Assembly: GCA_030613225.1 (NCBI GenBank)
Contig: JAUWMJ010000059.1
Span: forward strand, 1 to 10,614
Direction: 5' to 3'
Source: Desulfobacterales bacterium
GTDB taxonomy: Bacteria > Desulfobacterota > Desulfobacteria > Desulfobacterales > JAUWMJ01
DNA length: 10,614 nt
The notes below the pieces were generated by a model. That model ran no database searches and was not told the DNA's origin. It worked only from the letters and a program-made list of their open reading frames with translations. Positions 1 through 6,795 of the stretch are shown here, in pieces. Each line of letters starts with the position of its first letter. Position 1 is the first letter of the stretch. Made by a program: the position numbers and the translations under genes.

Positions 1-8
1 GAGACCTC

Positions 9-165
9 GTTAAGTGGTTGAGAGGTTGAGTGGTTAAGTTGTTGTTTTAACGACTATATTATCAAATCGCTAATTAATTGGACACTCAGAAAATAAGAAT
101 TTGCAGCATGTTGATAATATTGTATTTTTATACTACTCAACCAATCAACGACTCAACTACTTAAC
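9..165. repeat. Inverted pair of 8-nt iterated repeats (locus A)
   Basis: The left array at 9-48 reads as 8-nt units GTTAAGTG, GTTGAGAG, GTTGAGTG, GTTAAGTT and a decayed GTTGTTTT. The right array at 134-165 holds four units in opposite orientation: TACTCAAC, CAATCAAC, GACTCAAC, TACTTAAC. The spacer of about 85 bases is AT-rich with no ORF. The whole could fold as a long imperfect hairpin just past the tmcD-like stop codon, so it may act as a transcription end or an mRNA-stabilising structure; that role is inference. Confidence 0.8.
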
Positions 166-187
166 GATATCTGTTATCAGACCATTA

Positions 188-1447
188 TCAGATCAGATCG
201 CTTATAGGAATAATACGTCTATAATATGTGCCGTCTTCAATCGTTCTGAGTAGAATCTTACTGCTATCCGGGCTGAAAACCGGATCCCAGGCAGCTTCAC
301 ATTCTTTACTCCACAACTTATCGTTAACAGCTATGGTGTATTTCCCGTTTTTTTCCACTTTTGTTGCAACACTTGAGCTGTCAGGGCTGAAAACAGGTTT
401 CCATGCCATGTCAAAGGTGTTTGACCATGGTGAGCCATCCACTGCAACTTTCCACAAATCACCATCCTTGGCAAGGGCTGCCAGCCTTTTGCTGTCCGGG
501 CTGAAAACCGCATCTGTAACAAGATCTTTGAAAGTTACAGTCCATGGATTGCCGTCAACGGCCATTGTCCATCTTCCGTATTTTGGTGCAACAATAGCTG
601 CCAGCTTTTTTCCGTCAGGGCTGTACATCTGGTGCCAGAGCTGAACAAACTTTCGATTCCATATAAGGTTGCCATCTTCTGCAAGGGTCCATTTCCCGTC
701 CACTCGTACCGGGGCAACAACACTATTTCCCCGGGGACTAAAAATCGGCTCCCAGACGCAACTGAAAGTTTTTTCCCACGCAACGCCGTCAACAGCAATG
801 GTGTAATCATACAAATTGAGTCTGACTTCAGCAGCCAGCCTTTTTCCGTCCGGGCTGAAGGCCAAATTCCATACATTGACAAAATTCTTATCCCAGGCGA
901 TGCCGTCTATCGCTGCGGTGAATGCACCTTCCTGGAACTTGTGAATTTCAGCTTCGCCGAATTTTTCGGTTTGAACCGCGGCAGCTGTTCTTTTCCCATC
1001 CGGGCTGAAGGCCGTATTGGTCATATTGGAATACGTATTTTCCCAGGGAACACCGTTTAATGCCATAGAATACTGCATGTCCTGTTGAACCGAAACCGCA
1101 ATGTTTTTCCCGTCAGGGCTGAAAACAGTATCCATCGCATAGCCGAATTTGTTTTCCCAGGCAATGCCATCCACTGCAACAGTCCATTCCGCCATCTCCG
1201 ACACCAGGGCGGTTAAACGACCATCCGGTGAAAATCGAAGGTACCAGATTTTATCAAAAACTTTTTCCCATATTTCTCCGTTTACACATACGGAGAATTC
1301 GCCCTCATCCAGGTTTATAATGGTAGCCACCTTCTCTCCGTCAGGACCGGCATAAGGTTCTTCAACCCATCTGAATTTATCATTCCAATGGCCCGTTGGA
1401 ATCGCTTTTTCACCGGTTTCCCAGTCCCAGCTCTCTGAATTTACCAT
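188..1447 (-). CDS. tmcD: TmcD-like electron-transfer complex subunit, ten-repeat beta-propeller protein
   Basis: This 419-residue protein consists of ten tandem repeats of about 38 residues. Each starts with W-x-x-x-F or a variant, carries a FSPDGKR-type turn, and ends with a W/Y-T-I-A-V-D-G strand. The pattern resembles WD40/TolB-type propeller blades and is very rich in tryptophan. The N-terminus (ESWDWETG, then RWVEEPYAGPDGE) matches what I recall of TmcD, the tryptophan-rich cytoplasmic subunit of the Tmc complex, which takes electrons from periplasmic type I cytochrome c3 in sulfate reducers. No signal peptide or membrane segment is visible, consistent with a cytoplasmic location. Repeat 4 has an insertion of about 12 residues (EKFGEAEIHKFQ). 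The ATG at 1447 has a strong ribosome site, AAGGAG, 7 nt upstream. The gene lies 111 bases downstream of the diheme sensor kinase on the same strand. tmcA, tmcB and tmcC are not upstream of it. It could instead be a TmcD paralogue outside the complex. Confidence 0.78.
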   Translation of the reverse strand: MVNSESWDWETGEKAIPTGHWNDKFRWVEEPYAGPDGEKVATIINLDEGEFSVCVNGEIWEKVFDKIWYLRFSPDGRLTALVSEMAEWTVAVDGIAWENKFGYAMDTVFSPDGKNIAVSVQQDMQYSMALNGVPWENTYSNMTNTAFSPDGKRTAAAVQTEKFGEAEIHKFQEGAFTAAIDGIAWDKNFVNVWNLAFSPDGKRLAAEVRLNLYDYTIAVDGVAWEKTFSCVWEPIFSPRGNSVVAPVRVDGKWTLAEDGNLIWNRKFVQLWHQMYSPDGKKLAAIVAPKYGRWTMAVDGNPWTVTFKDLVTDAVFSPDSKRLAALAKDGDLWKVAVDGSPWSNTFDMAWKPVFSPDSSSVATKVEKNGKYTIAVNDKLWSKECEAAWDPVFSPDSSKILLRTIEDGTYYRRIIPISDLI

Positions 1448-1558
1448 CTACTTTCTCCTTTTGTATATCGACTACTCTTTTTAAAAATTTTAAGCGTACT
1501 ATCATCTATACAAAATAATTTCAACAACAATGATAATAATTAAGAAATTATATTACCC

Positions 1559-3826
1559 TTAATCCGCTATGGGAAAAGTAATGACAAAGCATGTTCCTTT
1601 TGCATTACTAGAAGCGACTTTAATATTTCCACCACATTCTTTTATGATAGCGTAGCTGATGGAAAGTCCAAGTCCTGTGCCTTCGCCCACTTCCTTTGTT
1701 GTGAAAAAAGGCTCAAATATCTTATCGGATATGGCTTTCGGAATTCCTGGTCCTGTATCACAGACCTCTGCAATAACTCTTTTTTCTTCAGACCTTGTTT
1801 TCAGAATAATTTTTTCGCTGTCATCTTTTTGGTCTTTTAATTCCCATTTCTCCGCAATGGCATCCCTTGCATTAACCAGAAGATTAATAAACACCTGTTC
1901 AAGGTGATCCGGATTTGCCATTATCATGGGAATATCTTCTTTGATATCCCAGACCACATCGATTCCCCTTACCCTCAACTGCTGGCTGAACATTTCGAAA
2001 GCTCTTTTAAGCACATCATTTATCTGTATCTTTACCAGCTTTATATCAGACTTCCTGCCGAACTCTCTCATGTGATTGATAATTTTTGCAGCCCGGTCAA
2101 CATGGCTGTCTATCTCTTCCGACAGGGACAAAAGGATGTCATCCCTGATACGCTCCTTTTTCCTAATCTTTTTCATAAAAAAGCTGCTTGCTGTTTTAAT
2201 AACCGAGAGGGGTTGATTGAGTTCGTGTGCAACACCGGTTGACATCTCTCCTAGGGTAGTCATCTTACCGGCCTGTATCAATTGTTGTTCGGTTTCAAGC
2301 CGTTTGGTTATATCAGGGGTTGTTACAAGCAGCACTTTTCGTTCCTCAAACTCAGAGACTGAAATTCTTACGGCGACAAAAAGCGTTCTGCCATCTTTGT
2401 TCATACACTTTGCACGGTTTATCAAAGCAGATTTCTTTAATCTGGTTGCATATTGATCCTTTTCTTCTTCCTTAAACAGTTTAAGGAAGGACTTATTAAT
2501 CATCTCATCCTTGGAATATCCGTAAACATCCTCCACCCTGTCGTTGCAATCGAGAATTTCAAGGGTATCGGCATCCAGGACAAAAACGGGATTGGGCATA
2601 TTACTGAAAATATCATGATATTTCTTTTCAGATTGTTTTAATTTCTCTTCGAGCTGTTTCATGGAAGTAATGTCTAGACTTATTTCCATGGCTGCAACGA
2701 TTTCGCCTTGTGCATTTCTGATTGGAGAAGATTTGACAAACCAATAAGTGGTGGTTCCATCTTTGTTAAGACCGGTTTCCTCGCCGAAATACGACCTGCC
2801 GGTTAAAAATGTTTTTTCAACCGGGCAGACGTCACATTTTTTATCCCGCCCCTTATAGGCATGATAACAGAAGTCTCCGGGCTCAGGGCCGAATGTTTCA
2901 TCAAATTCGCGATTGTACTTGAGGAGCTTGTAATTTTTATCCTGAACCGTAATCAGGCAAGGTACAAGCTCAAACAGGTTCTGGTATTCATCCCTCTGTC
3001 TGTTCAGCTCAGTCTGCTTTTCACTTATCTCAGAGCCCATCTTGTTAATTGCGGTGGCCAGTTGTCCCATTTCATCTTCCTGATCGACAATTACCTGGAT
3101 GGAATAATCTCCCTTTCCTATAAGCCTCGTCCCTTCTATCAGCCTTTTTATGGGACGATTTACAAATCTAAGCACAAAAATAAATATAATTGTGGAGGTC
3201 AGAAGGAAAACAAATACATTAAGGGCAATGATTCCTTTTTCAAAATTATATATCTCCTGATCAGATTCCTCCAGGGAAACAACAAGATCGAGTGCTCCCA
3301 GGATTTTTTTATCCTCCGGGTGAACATGACAGTCGGTTGAACAGCCTGGTTCATTATGAATTGGGCTGATAATTCCCAGCAGGCGATAACCTTTGGGAGA
3401 ATCGAAGATTCGAATCCTTTCAGACAGGGACAAATCGACGATGGGCGGTTCGGTCCGGTGGCAGATATCACAGGCTTCTGCTTTAATGTTTGTTACCAGG
3501 TTAACTTCAGAAGCTTTGTTTGAAAATTTAATCTCACCTTCTTTATTGTAAATACGTATATTTTCAATTTTCTTTTGTTTGCCTATATTCTTGATGATCT
3601 GGTTGATATCATCCCTTGAATTCAGCATCATTGCATAATGGGTTCCGAGCTTGATGGTAGTACTTAACCTGTCGGCACCTGAAACAGTATTTTCCGTAAT
3701 CTTTTCCCTCTGGTATTTAATGCTAAAGTAAGCCCAGATAGATATGCCAAGTAGCATGGTGATGCCTACGGTAAGAATAAGTTTTGAAACCAGGCTGTTT
3801 CGGAGATTATTAATAAATTTTAACAT
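1559..3826 (-). CDS. Membrane sensor histidine kinase with periplasmic diheme-type domain, HAMP, two PAS
   Basis: The product has 755 residues from the ATG at 3826. Order of parts: membrane segment about 16-36; extracytoplasmic domain about 37-197; second membrane segment about 198-220; HAMP about 218-270; PAS about 285-390 containing CDVCP at 331-335; PAS about 400-512; HisKA with phosphoacceptor His534 in VAHELNQP; HATPase about 630-755 with the N box (INLLVNARDA), DTGPGIP, FEPFFTTK and GEGTGLGLS. All catalytic motifs are intact. The extracytoplasmic domain has CDICH (119-123), a canonical haem-c site, and CSTDCH followed by VHP (162-170), a CxxxCH variant, so it probably binds one or two c haems and senses redox state or a gas such as NO or O2. 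No response regulator adjoins it on this strand; tmcD follows. An in-frame TTG at 3883 would add 19 residues, but it lies inside an iterated repeat and puts extra residues before a good N-terminus. The ribosome site before 3826 is weak (GGTG). Confidence 0.9.
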   Translation of the reverse strand: MLKFINNLRNSLVSKLILTVGITMLLGISIWAYFSIKYQREKITENTVSGADRLSTTIKLGTHYAMMLNSRDDINQIIKNIGKQKKIENIRIYNKEGEIKFSNKASEVNLVTNIKAEACDICHRTEPPIVDLSLSERIRIFDSPKGYRLLGIISPIHNEPGCSTDCHVHPEDKKILGALDLVVSLEESDQEIYNFEKGIIALNVFVFLLTSTIIFIFVLRFVNRPIKRLIEGTRLIGKGDYSIQVIVDQEDEMGQLATAINKMGSEISEKQTELNRQRDEYQNLFELVPCLITVQDKNYKLLKYNREFDETFGPEPGDFCYHAYKGRDKKCDVCPVEKTFLTGRSYFGEETGLNKDGTTTYWFVKSSPIRNAQGEIVAAMEISLDITSMKQLEEKLKQSEKKYHDIFSNMPNPVFVLDADTLEILDCNDRVEDVYGYSKDEMINKSFLKLFKEEEKDQYATRLKKSALINRAKCMNKDGRTLFVAVRISVSEFEERKVLLVTTPDITKRLETEQQLIQAGKMTTLGEMSTGVAHELNQPLSVIKTASSFFMKKIRKKERIRDDILLSLSEEIDSHVDRAAKIINHMREFGRKSDIKLVKIQINDVLKRAFEMFSQQLRVRGIDVVWDIKEDIPMIMANPDHLEQVFINLLVNARDAIAEKWELKDQKDDSEKIILKTRSEEKRVIAEVCDTGPGIPKAISDKIFEPFFTTKEVGEGTGLGLSISYAIIKECGGNIKVASSNAKGTCFVITFPIAD

Positions 3827-3876
3827 TGTTGCACCATTTTTAAAGGCTTTATCAAATAAATATAGATAACTACTCA

Positions 3877-4070
3877 GGTTCAAGGGTTCATGGTTCAGGG
3901 GTTCAGAGTTTCTGCCTTAGTCGGCAATCGGCATGCGAATTGACTCTGAAGGTTTCTTGCCTGACAAATAAACATGACTTGCCAGGGTTTCAATTCCGAA
4001 GCGAATGCAAAATTCATCCGATTATTACGATATGCTAAGTCACTAACCTTGAACTTTGAACCGTGAACCT
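3877..4070. repeat. Inverted pair of 7-8-nt iterated repeats (locus B)
   Basis: The left array at 3877-3905 has GGTTCAAG, GGTTCAT, GGTTCAGG, GGTTCAGA. The right array at 4045-4070 has AACC, TTGAACT, TTGAACC, GTGAACC in the opposite sense. About 140 bases separate them, with no ORF. The array touches the upstream region of the diheme kinase and contains the TTG that would otherwise extend that gene. Confidence 0.8.
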
Positions 4071-4134
4071 GACAACCACTTATAAATATAGTTTAATTTT
4101 ATCCATGGGTCAATAGAAAGGGTAATAGCTAATG

Positions 4135-4166
4135 ATGATGAATTCGTAAAAAATCGAATTCATCTG
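4135..4166. repeat. Palindromic hairpin repeat, copy 1 (GATGAATTCG stem)
   Basis: GATGAATTCG (4137-4146) and CGAATTCATC (4155-4164) form a perfect 10-bp stem around an A-rich 8-nt loop. Nearly the same element is at 10279-10310. It is AT-rich and lacks a GC-rich stem and U-tract, so it is a poor intrinsic terminator. Recurrence in unrelated intergenic sites suggests a dispersed palindromic repeat family. Confidence 0.8.
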
Positions 4167-4242
4167 ATTTTAGGTGTTAAGTTTTAGGTTTTATGTTAAT
4201 GATATTATCTGTTTTAAAAGAGACTTAAAACTTAAAACTCAA
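4166..4242. repeat. Inverted pair of 7-nt iterated repeats (locus C)
   Basis: The left array at 4166-4194 reads GATTTTAG, GTGTTAA, GTTTTAG, GTTTTAT. The right array at 4222-4242 reads GACTTAA, AACTTAA, AACTCAA, which is the same unit inverted (TTAAGTT). The spacer is only about 27 bases, so this pair could form a compact imperfect hairpin. It begins right at the end of the GATGAATTCG palindrome. Confidence 0.7.
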
Positions 4243-4304
4243 GTTTGGCACCCCTATTTTGCAAAAAGTTATGCCGTGATGTCGCGTAAGATATAAGATC
4301 AGAT

Positions 4305-4509
4305 GTGAATCGAGACGGTTATATTATTTTCTGTAAGGTGATATGTTGGTCACCTTCTCCACTCTTTCGCAGTGTCCTGATATTTGGGATAGATGTACGA
4401 CTTTATATAATTTAGCAACTCATGCACTTTATCCCAAATATCAGGACACGCTGCCAACTGATTATATTCATATTACCTGGAAGAAAATGATATAACCGTC
4501 TCGATTCAC
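4305..4509. repeat. Large nested inverted repeat (~205 bp imperfect palindrome)
   Basis: The outer arms 4305-4323 and 4491-4509 are perfect 19-bp inverted copies (GTGAATCGAGACGGTTATA), and similarity continues inward for about another 13 bases. The inner arms 4372-4391 and 4430-4449 are perfect 20-bp inverted copies (GTGTCCTGATATTTGGGATA) around a 38-nt loop. Both pairs share a centre near 4408, so this is one interrupted palindrome. The right outer arm is the 3' end of the 113-codon minus-strand ORF, and the left arm in the plus sense encodes VNRDGYIIFCKVI, close to that ORF's C-terminus VNRDGYIIFFQVI. This could be a tail-to-tail duplication remnant or a small mobile element. Confidence 0.8.
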
Positions 4510-4809
4510 TCCTTCGATACGAATCAACTCTTCAGAAATTAAGGCTTCGCTGTAGATAAGGGGTGCGAAACTTGAGTTAAAACATTTCGTAATAAGTGGT
4601 TTTTTACTTTTCGCGAGAACTCTAAGGCCCAATCCGACACCTTCAGGCCACAACATGTGGCTGTAATGTCTGAATTGCAAATGACAGCCAAAATTCATTG
4701 ACATTACAAGGTTTTTAGACCATAATACTTCCACAATCCAATCCGCCATAGCCTCATTGTTGTGATAGATAGGGAGCATTACCGATTTGTTAAAATGGAT
4801 CTCATCCAT
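4468..4809 (-). CDS. Hypothetical protein, doubtful or remnant gene
   Basis: This is an open frame of 113 codons whose product I do not recognise. The composition looks protein-like: mixed hydrophobic and aromatic, 3 Cys (none in a CxxC motif), ending in GVNRDGYIIFFQVI. It has no clear signal peptide, membrane helix or known motif. The ATG at 4809 has no ribosome site; the preceding bases are AT-rich. An internal ATG at residue 11 (MLPIYHNN) is no better supported. Its last codons form one outer arm of a large inverted repeat, and the opposite arm encodes a near copy of the same C-terminal residues on the other strand. That suggests real coding ancestry followed by rearrangement. It may be a remnant, a small mobile-element gene or chance. 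Confidence 0.35.
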   Translation of the reverse strand: MDEIHFNKSVMLPIYHNNEAMADWIVEVLWSKNLVMSMNFGCHLQFRHYSHMLWPEGVGLGLRVLAKSKKPLITKCFNSSFAPLIYSEALISEELIRIEGVNRDGYIIFFQVI

Positions 4810-4841
4810 TAAATTATTTTTGAGCGAAAACCTCGCAATCG

Positions 4842-5030
4842 GGTTTCGGGTGTCAGGTTTCAGGTGTCAGTAGTAAGAAACTACGCTTTTCCCGAGACGA
4901 CGCTCGGAAAAAGTGGCCCCTTAAGGGGCAGTCAGAAGTCAACGGTTCATTTCGAAGGTTTCAGGTGTCGGGTGTCAGAAACCGCAAGAACTGACACCTG
5001 AAACCTACATGTGCCCTGAAACCTGAAACC
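4842..5030. repeat. 7-nt iterated repeats, two direct and one inverted array (locus D)
   Basis: The array at 4842-4869 has GGTTTCG, GGTGTCA, GGTTTCA, GGTGTCA. A second array in the same sense at 4957-4977 has GGTTTCA, GGTGTCG, GGTGTCA. An inverted array at 4992-5030 has TGACACC, TGAAACC, a diverged middle, then two TGAAACC units. The unit alternates TTTC and TGTC forms. No CRISPR-like regular spacing is present. Confidence 0.75.
4886..4929. other. Two adjacent hairpins inside repeat locus D
   Basis: An 11-bp stem with one mismatch pairs 4886-4896 (CTTTTCCCGAG) with 4903-4913 (CTCGGAAAAAG) around a 6-nt loop. It is followed at once by a perfect 14-bp palindrome, GCCCCTTAAGGGGC (4916-4929). 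They lie between the divergently oriented doubtful ORF and the plus-strand kinase. The first stem is flanked by T and A tracts and could terminate weakly in either direction; the function is uncertain. Confidence 0.45.
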
Positions 5031-5230
5031 AAAAAGTCCTGGAAAGCTATTAACAAACTGGTAACGCACCCGATAGATAGATTTCTGCCCAGCTCGCCGC
5101 CTAAGACATCACGAAGTGGATGCCCGCTGAAAAATATTCCCCAACTCGACATCCACAGCGTTTCCGGGCAGGTATCCTGGTTTTGCCTGAACATGACTTT
5201 TTGTTAAGACACTAGTTATGAGGATTAATC
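5031..5230. other. Leader region before the plus-strand kinase operon
   Basis: About 200 bases with higher GC than the repeat-rich DNA before them and no convincing gene. The minus-strand open frame here runs into the TGACACC repeats and has no homology I recognise. I see no good sigma-70 promoter. A GG/GC pair at 5171 and 5185 is spaced 14, not the 12 needed for sigma-54. GAGGA at about 5219-5223 is the ribosome site for the kinase. Confidence 0.4.
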
Positions 5231-6766
5231 ATGAAGCTAAATAATCAAACCAAAGAGAATATTACTGATAAGTTGTCCCTGAATTTAGCAATCGTGGGCG
5301 GCGGTCGAGCTTGCAAGTTCTTTTTAGAGCTTCTCAAAGATGAAACCTTCCTTTATCTAAAGGCTAATATTGTCGGCGTTTGCGATATCGAACCAACGGC
5401 AGAAGGCTTTCTTATGGCCAAAGAGATGGGAATTTATACAACAAATAATTTTCGGGACTTTTTTAAGATAAAAGACTTAGACGGTATCATCGAGTTAACA
5501 AACAGCAGGGAAGTTCTTCTCGAGCTTATTCGGCTGCGGCCCAAAAGGGTGGGCATTTTTGAACATAACATCGGCAGGCTGCTTAGAACCTTTTTTATGA
5601 TAAATCTGCAACTCAAAAATGCCCAGCGTGAGGTTGCCCTTGAAAAGATGTCTTCCGACTTTCTTATACAGCAGACCAACGCTGCAATTGTGGTTTTGAA
5701 CACGGACTTTACGATTGCCGACGTTAATGATGCCTACTTAGAAATTGTAAAAAAAACTAAAAAGGAAGTAATCAGCAGATACTGTTATGAAATCTTCCAT
5801 GGACTGGAAGCCCCATGTTCAAGTTTGCATTCTGAATTGGGATGTCCCATGATGGAGACCATGAAAACCGGAAAATCCGCACACGTTATCCACGAGCACC
5901 CCGTTTTAAGAAAGCAGCCTCAATACTGTAATATTACCACCTATCCCTTAAAAGATTCCTCAGGAGAAATTCTAAGGGTTATCGAAATATGCAGGGATAT
6001 CACCGAGGCGATTTCATTCCAGTGGGAACACAGGGAAAAAGAAATAAAATCGGATTTGAACAAACTGGTACAGGAAGATCGAATGATCTCTCTTGGAAAA
6101 CTGGTTGCCAGTTGCGTTCACGAAATTAACAACCCTATCCAGGGATTAATAACATTCACCAGCCTTATGCAGGAAATTTTGAAAGAAGATGAGCCAAGCG
6201 TAGAGGACATGGAAAAGTTCTCGAAATTTCTTTCTCTCATGTCCAATGAACTGGAACGTTGCGGAAATATAGTTTCCGGACTTCTTTCCTTTTCCAGGGA
6301 AACCCCCCTTGCGGAAACGACCATCGACTTTAATGATATTCTTCAGGCTGTAATTTCATTAACTCATCATAAGATGGAACTGCAAAATATCCGCCTTATT
6401 ACTGATCTGTCTCCTGTGCCTTTAGTGGCCATGGGAGATGCCGGCAGACTTAAGCAGTGCTTTCTCAACCTGATTTTCAACAGTATTGAAGCGATGCCGG
6501 ATGGAGGACAGCTTCGTATAATTTCAAAGCGATACAAATCCGATAAAAATATTCGAATAGAGATCCATGATACAGGGTTTGGAATCGCTGAAGAGAACAT
6601 GGGCCATATTTTTGACCCATTCTTTACCACAAAACCTCAAGGGGAGGGCACAGGTCTTGGACTATCAATTGTTTACGGAGTCACAAAGAATCACGGGGGA
6701 ACCGTTCAGGTAAGTAGCCATACAGGAAAAGGGAGTTCATTTATATTGAATTTTCCTTCCCGCTAG
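5231..6766 (+). CDS. Cytoplasmic histidine kinase with N-terminal Rossmann-like domain and Cys-containing PAS
   Basis: The product has 511 residues and no membrane segment. Residues about 17-125 read like a dinucleotide-binding Rossmann unit: strand LNLAIVGGGRAC with glycine-rich turn (23-25), later IVGVCDIEP with an acidic residue after the second strand, and a GIIELTN segment, as in CoA-binding or oxidoreductase N-domains. A PAS domain follows at about 143-260 with C185, C196, C205-Pro and C233, possibly a metal or redox site. The HisKA phosphoacceptor is His297 (CVHEINNP). The ATPase domain has FLNLIFNSIEA, DTGFGIA, FDPFFTTK and GEGTGLGLS, all intact. The start ATG has GAGGA about 7 nt upstream. 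The gap to the response regulator is 29 bases, so they are a cognate pair in one transcript. Binding of NAD, CoA or another nucleotide is inference; the glycine motif is not a textbook GxGxxG. Confidence 0.92.
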   Translation: MKLNNQTKENITDKLSLNLAIVGGGRACKFFLELLKDETFLYLKANIVGVCDIEPTAEGFLMAKEMGIYTTNNFRDFFKIKDLDGIIELTNSREVLLELIRLRPKRVGIFEHNIGRLLRTFFMINLQLKNAQREVALEKMSSDFLIQQTNAAIVVLNTDFTIADVNDAYLEIVKKTKKEVISRYCYEIFHGLEAPCSSLHSELGCPMMETMKTGKSAHVIHEHPVLRKQPQYCNITTYPLKDSSGEILRVIEICRDITEAISFQWEHREKEIKSDLNKLVQEDRMISLGKLVASCVHEINNPIQGLITFTSLMQEILKEDEPSVEDMEKFSKFLSLMSNELERCGNIVSGLLSFSRETPLAETTIDFNDILQAVISLTHHKMELQNIRLITDLSPVPLVAMGDAGRLKQCFLNLIFNSIEAMPDGGQLRIISKRYKSDKNIRIEIHDTGFGIAEENMGHIFDPFFTTKPQGEGTGLGLSIVYGVTKNHGGTVQVSSHTGKGSSFILNFPSR

Positions 6767-6795
6767 TTTTTCATGTGATACATTGGAGGAAAGCC

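Noticed and set aside
228..644. Plus-strand 138-codon open frame and similar frames up to about 1355
   Set aside because: They are antisense to the TmcD-like repeats; the recurrent LSGLKT pattern is just the reverse of the FSPDG codons.
3827..3883. TTG start at 3883 adding 19 residues to the diheme kinase
   Set aside because: The codon lies in the GGTTCA iterated repeat with no ribosome site; the ATG at 3826 gives a normal N-terminus before the first membrane helix.
4246..4263. Sigma-54-like TGGCA ... TTTTGCA
   Set aside because: GG and GC are 14 bases apart instead of 12, and sigma-54 tolerates little spacing change; no gene starts downstream in the right place.
4842..5030. CRISPR array
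   Set aside because: Units are 7 nt, degenerate and directly adjacent, with no uniform spacers and no cas gene.
4961..5194. Minus-strand 77-codon open frame
   Set aside because: It runs into the TGACACC repeat array, has no ribosome site and no recognisable homology.
6775..6795. GTG start for the response regulator
   Set aside because: The seven extra codons contain the GGAGGA ribosome site of the ATG at 6796.
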